A stretch of 64,000 bases of DNA, taken from the NCBI GenBank assembly GCA_002224055.1, contig AZLU01000004.1, positions 449,405 to 513,404 on the forward strand. Direction: 5' to 3'. The notes below the pieces were generated by a model. It saw nothing but the letters and a program-made list of their open reading frames with translations, was not told the DNA's origin and ran no database searches. Of the stretch, positions 12,312 through 24,500 are shown one piece after another. The translations under genes were made by a program, and so were the position numbers. How positions within the stretch are numbered: the stretch's first letter is position 1; every line of letters starts with the position of its first letter. This DNA is from Pezizomycotina sp. ARF18 (Eukaryota > Ascomycota).

Positions 12312-13669
12312 ATGGCGCTTGAAGCTCGAGCTCCGACCAATATACCAAACGTTACAATTCGATGTCTCCCTAACCCGGATACGCTTTCACAGTTCTCTTC
12401 GACATCTCTTATATCCCCCAGCCCACAAGTTATTCCTTTGCAGACCTTTTCGATGATCTGGCGTTGGGTTTCAGGAATATTAGCGAGGATAAAACTACAA
12501 ACTCGTTCGCTTCGGCCATTGCGCTTGGCCGGTTCGAAAGCGAGCGGTCGGCTTTCACTGTCATAACACGCGAAGATCCCTCAACACTGGCACTCTCGGT
12601 AACACCAGGCATTTATTATATTTTTCGCCACGAGCAGCGATTATGCACCTTAAATGGAGCCGGGCCGTGGCACAGAATTCCGCAGCATCCTCCTGCTCTT
12701 GCCGGTGAGGCCCACTGTTGCAGGCATGTAGCTCTCTTGGCAAAAGGAGGCAAAAGTGCTTTCCATCATTGTCTCTGACTATGATTACGAAAGAACACAA
12801 CGCCCACCAATGAAGATATGCACAAACTTTCCGAACCTCGGCGTGTTGCCCGACATCGATATGGCGGATTACCATGCCTCTGAAGCAGACTCCAGAAATA
12901 ACGCGTTCCTTTCTGCGATTCGCTTGAGGGACCGTGTTTGTCTATTAACGGGGAATCCGATTTCGAAGCAGCAAATATAGTACCATTTCACGGTGAAGAC
13001 CAGTGGACTAGCGAAATGCAAAATGCCGCCTGGATGGAACGGAACAGAAGTGGTTTCGTACAGACTCATGAATACGGACCGGAAGAAATTACCAGTTTCT
13101 GCGTCGAAAATGGCTTTGCCGTCCGTAAGGATCTTCGCCGCGACTTGATAGATTTCGATGGAGTGTCAATCCAGAACATTTCGCATACGCGTCTTCGCTG
13201 CGTACTCCCACCTCCTACCATTTCACAACCAACTCATCTTCCGCCCACACTCATCGCTCTCTCCTCCTTCCCCGTCAGCTTTCCCTCTTCGCCAGTCTGG
13301 GAATGGCACTATAACCAGTGTATCCTAAGGTCTCTACATAATCGTAACGCACACTACATCTACCCCACGCCCACCGGAACTCATGATTGGCATATGGGAA
13401 GCGCCTTCGACGACAGCGATTCCGCTATTGCGAACGATGATAGCTCCGATGAAGAGGACGAAGACTGTCTGTGTTTCTCTGATACGGCCTCATCTGTCTT
13501 CGGCAACGTTCCAGATCTACAGCAGACACATAATCCCCAATGTCCACATCACGGGAATCTCGGTATGACCATACCACGTCCCTCATTTCGGTATCTAGCA
13601 CATTCAGCACCGGAGCATCAACAAATGATACCCCGGCTTCTTCGGTATATGAACTGGCCTTCACAGTAA
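12312..13669 (+). CDS. HNH_2-type endonuclease-fold protein (degenerate)
   Basis: The conserved core begins with RLRDRVCLLTGNP (about 12,925-12,958), continues in another frame with FEAANIVPFHGEDQW (12,963-13,005), then ENGFAVRKDLRRDLIDFD (about 13,100-13,160). This matches the order in fungal HNH_2 (PF13391) proteins: C-x-x-TG, then AAH-I-P, then NG-x-x-L-x-x-DLH-x-x-FD. The spacer before a second conserved block, WEWHYNQCILR (13,300-13,333), is probably an intron (about 13202-13295, CT-rich, ending CGCCAG). The tail is acidic (SSDEEDEDC). Upstream, an ATG at 12312 opens a frame that passes to another near 12,450 and has no known domain, so the N-terminus is uncertain. The usual His of AAH reads Asn here. 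Fungal members are mostly of unknown biological role. At least three frame changes occur. Confidence 0.5.
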
Positions 13670-14905
13670 GCGTGTCATTACGTGGGATTCAACCCTCCTC
13701 CGACAACATGTCGGAACAGGCTGAACTGAATGAGTCGCTAAAACGGACACGAACGAATCTGGAGTTTGCTGGTCTGCACCCCTACGATACTTACTCTGCT
13801 AAGGAGAAAAAGGATTAACATGAGTTTATTCAATACGTTTATGCGATTCTATTTGTTCACTGGCGCGCGTTCTGTACGATTTCGTTTAGATCTGTATTTT
13901 GTTTATTTTATTTACTTTTCTCTTCTGTACAAAGGTAGCGATGGTTTTATTTTCCTTGGCTTGGAAAAGTTTTCAACTGGATCGGATCATTGATTAGTAT
14001 TGAGTTCATTTCTTTGGCTGGATCGTATTTTTTTTCTTCTCAGTCTGCGAGGGACGTATAGGTCAATTTGTTTCTGTTCCTACCTTTTTTTTTTTCCCTT
14101 CATTTACTTCGTGGTTTGAAGTTTCGCGATATCTACACCTCTATTTTCAAATTTACTCTTGTTCCTTTTATTACCTCTCGTTGTTTTTCCGAATATAGAT
14201 TTCTCGATAATATCTAATTGAATCTATTAGTTTCATATTTCAATTCATCGCAACTGCCTTTCGTATGATCGGACAGATAATATTGCCCAGTTTGCTATTA
14301 CGCGAGATGATTATAGATATGGATTGCAAATTTTTTGATTATTATTCATTTCGCTCTAGAGTAGGAGAAGATAGGATGAAATATTTTAAGACACCGAGCA
14401 TGTCGGGAAGAAGTTCACATTTTTCGGACTACGGATTATTGTTGTTTTATTGATAACTAATCTCGCGATAAAGTAGTAAACGACGGGGTTCAGCGATAAG
14501 GATGTTTCCAATTTCAACTCCGCGAGCATGCAACTGAGGGACATAACCAATTCGTACCTAAAGAATAATGCGTTTACCTGTCGAGCGTGGGTGAGTCAAG
14601 TGGAGGATATCAGAAGGTGGAGGGCTAATACGGAGTTGCATTAATGCGTTAAAAGATTTAGGGACACCAAGATAGTATTTCGTTCTACGGAACAAATATA
14701 TTAAACTGAAGGATTTCCGCTTCTCAAACCCGAACAAATCGTAAAACCTTCTTATCGCGACATACTGAAGGTTCTGGAGAAAAAAAAGCTCGTTTATCGG
14801 ATCTGCTATCGCGTATCTGGAGAAATATACGGTTTCATCTGAAATAGTATAGCGTTCGCGTTTAAGAATGTGGAAAAACGGAGGTTTGGCGTTAAAGTGC
14901 CAATG
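13670..14905. other. Intergenic stretch, no gene seen
   Basis: T-rich sequence follows the HNH gene (probable 3' UTR to about 14,250), then sequence without a supported frame up to the promoter of the next gene. A 62-codon frame at 14265-14453 has no coding signature. Confidence 0.5.
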
Positions 14906-14909
14906 TTCA

Positions 14910-14974
14910 TGATCACGTACGCTGTACTATGTACACAGTGATCACGATCTTAACGATCGGAGGGGCTATAAAAG
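14910..14974 (+). promoter_or_regulatory. Core promoter with TATA box and symmetric upstream element
   Basis: A TATAAAAG box lies at 14967-14974 and is followed by a CT-rich, A-rich leader typical of fungal transcription starts, 267 nt before the ATG of the secreted-protein gene. Just upstream, two identical TGATCACG octamers (14910-14917 and 14939-14946) flank an inverted repeat TGTAC-TAT-GTACA (14923-14935). This arrangement looks like a binding site for a dimeric regulator. The factor is unknown. Confidence 0.6.
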
Positions 14975-15240
14975 TCTCCCATGATTCCCTCTCCAAACAA
15001 ACTTTTCTTCTTTACTCGGATCATCATTCACATAAAATAATATCATCACATTCCTTTAATAATAAACACAATATTCTTTACTATTGCAATTATTTCACTC
15101 GCTTCTTTCCTCTTCGTTTCAGCATCTTCGATAGATACTCGTCGATCTCTTTCCACGGCCATTTTCAAGCTTGCTTATCTAAAAGAGCCTGCTTATACTT
15201 TCCTTTACATAACCATTTGCATTCTAGAAATAAAATCACA

Positions 15241-15981
15241 ATGCGCGCTTCTATCTTCACTTTCGCCGCTCTCTCGGTTGTCGGCGCTCTCGCCGGTGCT
15301 GCTTCGGATTCAAACCTCCAAAAGCGATTCGGCGAAGTCCCTCTTGCTGGCACCCATGGTGTAGCAGCCACAGCCCTCAGGGTCCATCGGCGGAGTCCCT
15401 GCAGGCCCCGCCACATTCCCCCGCAGGAGCACTTGCTCTACGTGTTGGTGGATTCGGAACCGTAAGGAGGGCCTCAGGAGGAGATCGCTGGGGAAGAGGA
15501 ACGGCAATTTTCCTATCAGCGGCGGCTCCAGCGGCTCGAGCGTCCACACTCCAGAGGAATTCCACTTTAGCCCCGGTGAATTTATCACACCGCCTCCCGG
15601 AGGCGGTGCCGTCAACCGAACCCTGCCGGGGCTGTGCACCCTAACTTCGGAGCCGCCGGCGCGCCGAATCCATTTGCTCAGGGTTTCCAGAACGCTGCCG
15701 TACACCTGCCGCAGGTCCAGCAAGCTCCACACGTTCTGTTTCCCCGTTGGGCTCGAGCTCGAGCGCGTGGGGCTTTCTCCTACCCATTTCTCTCCTGATC
15801 CCGCCTCGGCGGCGTTTCTAGCACGCCCGGTTCCGGCTCCCTTGCCTCGTTTCGCACTACTCCGGGCTCCGGGAGCAGCCTTAACAGCGTGTTTCACCAC
15901 AAGAGGGCGCTGGCTCGGGACGTCGAAAGGCGCCAGAACAAGATTTCTAGGAGAACTGCTGCTCGCGAGAGCCGGGCCTAA
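15241..15981 (+). CDS. Secreted Gly/Pro/Ser-rich protein with kexin-type sites (frame-broken)
   Basis: The ATG at 15241 opens a clear signal peptide, MRASIFTFAALSVVGALAGA, followed by SDSNLQKRFGEVPLAG, where LQKR is a likely kexin (Kex2) cleavage site. The remainder is GC-rich and codes for Gly, Pro, Ser and Ala runs spread over all three frames, for example GSIGGVPAGPATFP, then SGGSSGSSVHTPEEFHFSPG and FITPPPGGG, then HPNFGAAGAPNPFAQGFQN. The C-terminal part reads FHHKRALARDVERRQNK and SRRTAARESRA before a TAA at 15979-15981. It has further dibasic KR/RR sites. No enzyme domain is seen. A strong TATA promoter and a long T-rich 3' region suggest high expression. Such proteins are often cell-surface or secreted factors, and an effector or processed-peptide precursor is possible but unproven. 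Two or more frame changes are present, so the true protein is not readable from one frame. Confidence 0.6.
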
Positions 15982-16280
15982 AGCCAAAAAAGTTTTTTCT
16001 TTCATTTTACTGTTTAGTATATTGGTTCATTCATTCAACTCGTTTTACATCTTTCTTTCTTCTTTTCCTAGTATTTCTTTCTTTTCCCAATATTTCTTTC
16101 CTTCCCCAATATTTCTTTCTTTTGCTTTGTTCTTCGTTTTTGCATTGGTACAGGGTTTCCTTGCATTGCGCATTGGGTTTTTTCTTGGGCATTTACGGTT
16201 GAGCTGTTTATATATGATGTTTTTCCCCTTCTTCCACGTCTTTTCATATTTCATTAAATTCGTAGTAGCCAAGTACTAGT
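15982..16280 (+). terminator. T/C-rich 3' untranslated region of the secreted-protein gene
   Basis: After the TAA the strand becomes strongly pyrimidine-rich with repeated TTTCTTTC and CCCAATATTTCTTT motifs at about 16070-16125. It ends near an AATAATAATAAATAT segment (16,285-16,300) that could supply the polyadenylation signal. No coding function is seen. Confidence 0.4.
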
Positions 16281-16569
16281 AAGAATAATAATAAATATTG
16301 CTTATTACAAAAGAAAGCTGCTCGAAACTATCAATACTGCATTCTACAAACTTCTTAACCAATTCTTTACCCACAACGTTTGTTGAATCAAAAACTACCA
16401 GGATTACGCGTCATCCCAAGAATCTTAACGAAAAACGAAAATTGCTCAAAACCTATTACCAGGTATACGTAATGCGACATAAACGTAAGCTCTTTAGAAT
16501 GGGAAAAGAGGATGTTCTTCGATACATATTCGCGCTTACCCACATATTTAAGTCATTACTAGATAAGTA

Positions 16570-19500
16570 GTCAAAGCGCGAACTCATAAGTTTGAGAACT
16601 ACAAGGAACTCTATTCGTCAATCCTCCATAGCTATGTAATCTTCCATAGCTATGTGATCCTCCATATTAAGAGACCCACTTACGTAGCTACTTTGATCGC
16701 AACCTTCGAAGGTATATGATATACACCATGATGATTCCAGTGATATCTACAAGGTAGATTGACGTGGAGGTAATTCTACTAGTACTATGGAATGTTTGCC
16801 TTAGCCTAGATCCATTCATAATTGGGAATAAGGCTAAGTCATTCGCATTCATGATGAGGCAAACTAAGGAATCTTACTAGCGTAATACAAACCATAACTT
16901 TCTAATATCTCGTAAGATTTATATTAGAGCGTAAACCTGTATTAACGCTATATAAGTTTCCAACGGGACTAGTACCGTATTATAATTTCCTCTTCAAAAG
17001 CTATATCGGCATAGATAGAGTGATACGATTATCGATAAGACATATCCTACCAGACAACGCACATACCGGGAAAAGGATAAGCCATAATAGTATCTTTACC
17101 CTTCCCTCTCCTAGATATCATTAATATATCGTGATTTTAGCTTCGATATACAGGGTTTATCATTATATCTTGAATACCTACAGGGTTATTACAAGCCGGA
17201 GCTCGAACGCGAAAAATGGATAGATAATCGAAGTGGTAATTAACGTTAAACCACGCCTAAAGAGCATATACATTTAAAAAGAATGAGAAATTTAGATTAT
17301 TACGGAAATTGGAAGACCGATAACTATCCTTATGAAGAAGCTAGTAAACATTCATAGCAGCCGTGGGCACGGCATATATTAACTTTCATAGTACTCTAAA
17401 TAGTAACCTACTTAGCATATCCTCCAAATACATTCACGAAGATATGGATAACCGAGTACAGCAGCCTGGAGATACGTCTAAGGCTTTACTTTTCTCGTAG
17501 AGGCAGGCATCACGTGTGAAATATAATTCAAGACCGCATACTATGCGCTTGCTCTTTATACCATATTAAGGTTCTTCAGAGCAGATACAAGATCTAATGG
17601 ATCTTAAGTTATTCTTTTAGATGGACTGAAACATTATATCAAATCTAAATCACCTTCGGGCGAGCCTTGATAAAGGTATAATACCAGACGCTTTATAGTT
17701 GAAGCTATAACAGAATATCAAGGATCAAATACCGCTACTATATAACTAGTTATTTTGTGAAGAGATGTCTTTAAAATTTGTTCCCGCATATGATATCTCG
17801 TTGATCAATGAAGAATCCCAACGGCACAATTGCCTTCGATAAACAACTACGGCACTAAGTCTAACCGGGCTTTGTTTCTACCAGGTTTTTCTGTTGGCAA
17901 CACGAATGCTTCTTTATTAGCCGCGCGCGGGAGCACCTGAGGATAGCACAAGCAAGTTGAATTGGTTGTCTATGAAGAATGGGCTCTTATGTGACTTCCA
18001 CGCATCCAGATCTCATTTCCTTCAAGAATACCACGAAATGTATACGTTGACTAAGTCTCGCTCTTCCAAACCGCGATAGAGGATAATAGTCCTAAAACGC
18101 GTAGAGATCATATTAAACGGTAGAAAAGAGTATGAGGAGCTCGAGAACATAGACCTGCTTTTCCTGGTTTGATGAATGTGGGAAGCAAAGCTACGCATAA
18201 CATGACGGTAGAACGAAGCGCATCTAAAACCGCTCCTATAACATTTTATTACCATTATTAATAACGAATAGGTCATTAAAATAACAGTAGAGTAAAGGAT
18301 ATAGGTAAAAGGGATACGGCAGATTCGCGACACTGCGGCTTTCACTTTTGCAGCTTCAAGACGATTTTTTTTAATCTAATATCATGCGTAATTCATGTTC
18401 TGAGACGTAGAAACCCGCTCCTCATAGTTTGTTTGTAACTTCCAGAGCCGCAGCGTATCTCCAAAGTGCTTCTTACGTACGAGAAGTGAAAGTGTACCTG
18501 ATCTAGCAGTATAAAATTGGTTTATGTAATAAACTTGCGTAGGCGTAGGCGAAGTATATAGTAACATACTTCGCGGAGACAGTGCAGAAGTTAACATACG
18601 AGCAACCAAGGCATTAGGCACGAAGAGTTTACATTTGAAGAGATATATTTTGAAAGAAACTCACTTCAATATCAAGATATTATAGATTGATCTAGTGTAC
18701 CGGAACGATAAAATAGTCAGCGAGATCAAAGTGTTATGCTGCTCAAGCTTCATAAAGAGGAAGTAACTCGATAAATAGCAAGCATTAACTTCCATATGGG
18801 GGAGGATAGGTATTCCAGCGATTGTATGTCCTTTGCGAAAGGAAGGTATAACAGACCTCTATAGATCTAAGTTACACAGTAGTTTAAATAAAACGAACAA
18901 TATGCTATCAAATCCATAAGTATCACATTCTTCGGAAACATCTACTCCGCCCGTGGCTGCCACATACAGCAAAGTCTCGTTTCGTCCGGTTCATAGACGA
19001 ATTGACACAGCGGTCCAGACTTCATAGCTCCTATCATTTTTGCCCGAAACTTTATCCAGAGAATTAAACCAAACGGGGATCTATATTTATTGCCAGACAA
19101 TCGCATCCGCCCAAGTTACTACTCCGACTTGCATATCCGACCCATCCACATCTGACGGAATATATAAAAAACTTTTTCATACAAATCGGTCCCGTTGGCG
19201 GGTTCTTTTATCTCCTCGCCAAGCCGTACAAGAACATATTACCAGACAATAGAGAAGAATCAATAGATAGAGCTGGACTTCGCTGCAACAAGTCAACCTA
19301 ATTCTCGCAAAACATCTACAACTGCCTGCGGAGAAGAATAGGGGAGAAAAGTCGGATAAATACCCGAGAGTAAACGGAAGCCTTTGTATGCATTGGGTGC
19401 CAAATCACAAAATATCTCAATACATATCAGGCCATTATGAGGATCTTGGGCAAGCGGCTATTGAGTTTACTCGTAAACCTTGGAAGCACACTGGCGGCTG

Positions 19501-20250
19501 CTGCAACCCCAGCCATACGACCAGTCAAAGTACTTATTTACGGCTTATTCGCCTTAGAGGGGTTGCTATTTCAGAAACAACGCGCAGTCTTTCTACGGGA
19601 ACCTGTGTCTACGTTGAGCCTTGATATGGAAGGGTGGGCAAAGATAACCGATAGCAAGCTTGCGGTAATAGGGCGCGAAAAAGTCGAAGATCATTGACAT
19701 AGGAATAGTTTACATCCGTCAGTATCAATTAAAGAGCAGCGTTATCAGATCATGAATACGTAAAATAGCTACGAGGCCGTGATTGTAACTTGATTCATTA
19801 TTATCATTTTTTTTTATAATTGATTGTTACAGAAAACCAAAACGCGTGAGTTAAATTGATAATGAACGCCCAAAGTCTCACCGGACGAAAACTTATACTT
19901 TTGCCTCCCGGACATAGCACCATTTCAAACTATCATAGAAATCCCACGCAAAAGCCTTGTCGTCATATTGGCGAGCAGACCCCTTCTATCTCTGCTGGCC
20001 CCTTTTCTACGATGTATTCTATTTGCTAATATAGATACTTCGAGGGTGGAACATGTCAAATGCTTCGAAGTACACCTGAAGTACCAGCTACATTGCGCTC
20101 TAGAACCCCAAGAACCCCTTCACGGGATATCTACCTGTTCTGGAACACCGCGAGCGCCAATTACGCAAGAACGAAATCCTGAGCGTATCAAGAATGATCC
20201 GATTGAATGAAGAGAAGCCTGTTACTCGCTAGTACGCTACCCTAAAACTC
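16570..20250. other. Gene-empty TpA-rich stretch
   Basis: No gene supported. Frames of 60-107 codons on both strands lack domains or splice context. Long homopolymers are rare, unlike the flanking gene blocks. TpA steps are very frequent, in keeping with repeat-induced mutation or long neutral decay, but no parent element is recognisable. Confidence 0.55.
16623..16668. repeat. 18-bp tandem repeat, 2.5 copies
   Basis: Units CCTCCATAGCTATGTAAT, CTTCCATAGCTATGTGAT and a partial CCTCCATATT follow one another. The core CATAGCTATG is itself palindromic. Confidence 0.75.
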
Positions 20251-21502
20251 TAACGATTCGAAAGAGATTGAAGCAAAAAAAAAAAAAAAAAAGGGGGGGG
20301 TATATCAACGGAAGTTTGACTAAAAGCCGAACGAAGCCGTAGAGGCAGATAAAGTTTTGAATGATCGGGGTTCGTATGCCGGTGTGCTTTGTTGTTCGCG
20401 GACAGGGATATGGCTTCTTCGGTTTTCTTCGTTCTTTTTCTCTTGTCTAACCCGTTTTTGGATTTGCACCTTTCGAACAATAAGAACAACAAGACAAAAA
20501 ATGACAAACAGCTCATATCGTAGTATTTCATTCCTGAACAAATTCTTTTTAGGCCGTTGTACTGGAAAGTTTTAATGAAGGATACTCAGGGGCACGCATG
20601 TAAACGAAATGACTGAAAGTTTATGATGGACAAATGAGATTTATTGGTGTCTGGATGAACGGTGTATATATCATTTATTTTGCTATTTTTTCTATTTAAA
20701 AGTGAAAAAGATAGAGCAAGAGAGTGTGTGACTGCGTAAAAATAAAAGAAAGAAAGAAAGAAAGCAAAATAAATAGGAAAATAAGACCCTTGAAGGAACG
20801 AAACGAAATCAGGTTTTTTGCACCTAAATCGCCGAATTATCTGCAGGAACCGCTGGCCTCTCGTATGCCCTAGAGATAGTTTTGAGATCTGTAATGTACA
20901 AGGATTCTTTCAGGTGGCAGCTGCAGTGAAGATCGTAATAACAACGGAGAATGGAAAAAACAACTTCAGTCGCGAATATATGGTCTTCCGAAGCATTAAC
21001 AAAGGATTCAAAGAGTCCTTACCAGGCGCCTTCAAGGTCAGCGAAGAGACGATTATCGCTATATAAAGAAGTTTTGAGGCATGCTTTTTACAGTCCTCTT
21101 CCCGTGCCTAATAAGAATCCCCGTAGCGTAGCCCTCTACGATAGTACTAATGTATGAAATAAACATCCTGGCTGCTTTTCTGTCTACCTATTCATTTTTC
21201 TCGTAGTTGAAGTACCTTTCATGAGTAAAAGCATGAGAACCTTTAATACGCTCATACCGTGCGAAAGAGCACTTCTCGGGCTTTGTCGTATCATATTGAA
21301 AGGAAACAAACAATACTCGGAAAAATACGTATTCCTCCCGGTCTTGGTATAACCTATTCCATACTTTTCCCTTCCCTTAAATAGTATACGTATAAATTAA
21401 AAAAAAAAATGCTCAGCACTCCTAGGCAGCTCGAAAACCCGTGGTTAGTAAAAGAAAAATGATATATTGGATCAGCGCTGCAGAACCTTTTCTTTCTGCT
21501 TC

Positions 21503-21539
<37 letters not shown>

Positions 21540-24500
21540 ACACACAAAGAAAAAAAAAGAAAAAAAAGGGAAGGATGGAATTAAATGACAAGGGCATATA
21601 ACTGGGACGTAAGTGGATTATTTTCTCTCAGCGAACCAAACATGCAGAGAAAGGTTCAAAGATATCCATGACGAGCTGGCTTAGGTGGCTGATACGCACC
21701 GCGCAGAACGATTTACCCCTGAGTTCCTTTTTATGTGAGATAGATGGCTTTCATTGGCTTTCTGTTTCCTTCAGATCGTGGGCGCACGAAATTTATTTTT
21801 TATTTTCTGATTAGTGCCTGGTGGGTGTGGTCGTTCGGTTCCTTGCAAATCGGTACCTGAAAACAAGCCCGTTCCTGGGCTTTCACACACAACCTTTTGA
21901 AGTAAAGAACTCTAATGAGAATATGAGCAGCATAGGAGCGTGCAAAATGCCTCACCAGGAAAAAAAAAAAAAAAAAAAAAAAAAAAACGAAAAACTCCCT
22001 CATTGCTGACCAAGGATTAGATTCTTGTAGCTGGGGTCTGGTTTGCTGATAAGCACTTGGGCAGCGGTACTACATACTTATCCTTGGACAGCAAAATGAA
22101 CTCTCCACTCTTACAAAGCCAACCGTAACAAAGGGGAACAAAAAAAAAAAAAAAACGCTTAAGTCGCCATCTATCATCACGTAACGCGGTGAAGTAACGA
22201 GACACCACTATCCTCGTATTGCAAGGATGTCGTCGTTAAATGAGTTTCTCTCCACGTTTTTCGAAACTTCATACTTCATAGTCAAGGCACTGCCGAATTT
22301 TTCTTCATAATTCGCTCATGGGTCGTTCCCTTAAGTTTCGAAGGGTTCGAGACTGCTGAGTCGAAGCTCAATGTCCGAGACAGAGCGAACTATTATACCG
22401 GACAAAAAGTCTGTTTTTTTTTTTTTTTTTTTTTTTTTTGCCAGGCGCTCCGGAGAGCAAGTGGGGGGGGTATACAAAATGTTGAGTTTTTGAGCTCAAA
22501 TCTTATAATTTTCAAATAAAATTATATAATATTAAAGCTCATTCACAGGCCTTAATTTTTGGTAATTTTATGTATATTGGCATTTATGGCGATTGTAATG
22601 TAACTTTTCATTTGTGTCATATATCATGTAAATACATGTATTTTGGGGGGCGGCTGAAAAAAAACAAGACTTTTGTCCTATGATAGCACTGTACATACAA
22701 CTGCCGTAAGATGCTCTCCCATAGGCTCGCTTCTTCAAACACTTTTCGAGCTTTCCAAAGGAGAGAATTTTGTTCTTATTGTTTCCACCTTAGAAAGCAA
22801 AAAAAAAAAAAAAAATAAAAAAAAAAATAAAAATAGTCCAGGAGGTCTGATAAGGCCCTTGTCCATCGTGTTTCCAAGATATCGACTCCACAATACCTAA
22901 TGGGGATACATCGTGGGTAAATTTTTTGCGCTAAGACTCTCGGCATGATATCCTTGGTGTGCTCAAACCTTTTTATTTTTTCATTTATCTTCTACCTTGG
23001 AGCAGACCAACGCAAGGGGCATCAAGATTCAAAGAGGCTTGTCTGTTAGAAGGAATTTGTTCCTGTGATGCAATCGAGGCCCTTCGTTTAATGGAAGCTT
23101 AGCTCAGCCACCAAGTCATATTTCTGATGGTCAATGTTTTTCGAAGGAGCCCCAATTATAGCTTGTGGCAATGTGGGCGTTATTCCTGTTAACGTTATTC
23201 ATTCCTATTGGAATGGCGCGTTAAAAAAAAAAAATGTGTAAATAGCGGCAGGAAAATAATCCATCGTGGCGTCTGTGCCTGTGAAGCAAAGTCAAAAGCC
23301 CGAAAAGCTACAATCAGCAGAACAAGCAGATGTGGAATAGTGTGCTCGTAGACGGAGTAGAACTTCCTTCGTCAAAGCGTGTTTTTGCTGCTGGATAAAA
23401 GGAAACGAAGGGAAACTACCGAAAAGAAGACCCCTCCATTACTTCCATTCTAGCTGTTGTTATTAGCAAGCAAATAACCAAGCCGTCGATCATTGGATTA
23501 ATGCTATAAAACAGTGGGAAGAAGCCAGAAATCTCACTGGCTGAGGGGAAATAAACTGCATGCTGCAGAGCAGAAATCCTTTTTTATTTTCTGTCCCACC
23601 ACAGAAGTCCGAATCGTCAGATGAACTGGCCTTCTCTCTCGCGCTTGTCCAATGCTGTTCAGCTTTTTCGACGTTCCTGGCCCTCCTAGTTGTCTCTTGA
23701 AATCTTGTTTTTTGAAAGGGGTTTGATAGTAAGCTTTGACAAAAGGAACAAAGAAGAATAAAAAAACCTGCTTCAGATTTTCGACGTGCTCGTGGTGGCC
23801 ACATGGCCCAAACGTTCCTGAAAATCCGTGTTAAGTTTTCACTCTTATATAGTATTAGGGCTTCTTTTCGGGTATGTTCCGTCGTAAATGCTGAAGAAGA
23901 GAGGTGAAGATAGCTGCTTGAGGGAGCAGGATCTGAGACAAAAAAAAAAAGGACGAAATGCCTCACTTTGTCGTCACGAATCCGCAGCTTTATTCTCTTC
24001 AAGAACAAAAATACGAGGCAAAACATCGCATTCCTCATAAGGTAAACTTCCTCTTATCACGCAAAAAAACCATTGGCTTCTCGTTCGCGATTTGCGGGCA
24101 GTGGAGACCCACGTCTTTTATCCTTTTTAGCGTGGAAAAAGTACGATGCACACGTTGGGATCTGCACTGGAAAGAAAGGATTCTCACCCCTCAACTCCGA
24201 GATCTTACGGGAGAACATGAAAATAGAACGATGGATAGAAAAAAAGTGCAATAGAAACAAAGATCCCTGCTGATGAGCTTGCTTGTCCTTTGCTTGTGGA
24301 AACTAGCAGCAAAGTTTCTCCCGTACGACCCGCCACGGCGAAAGGAAAAGCAAGCCATGTCAGCTGTCTCGTGCGCTAGCGCGTTCTTTGGTTGCTTTCG
24401 CGAGGGTGCAAAAAAAAAAGCCAAGTCCCTCGTACGTGTCTTTCTTTCTTTTGCACGTATGCAGGACGGCAAAAAAAGTTGGTTTGGCGATAAGAAAAGC

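Noticed and set aside
13425-13664. Antisense frames opposite the HNH gene and similar shadow frames opposite the MFS and oxygenase genes
   Set aside because: They are explained by the sense coding sequence and have no features of their own.
21651-21715. A tRNA-like A box (TGGCTTAGGTGG) near a B-box-like GGTTCAAAG
   Set aside because: The boxes are in the wrong order, no cloverleaf with paired acceptor and anticodon arms can be drawn, and no TTC arm follows.
20275-22828. Long poly-A runs as tails of retroposed elements
   Set aside because: No target-site duplications or LINE/SINE body next to the runs were found, and such runs are spread through all gene blocks.
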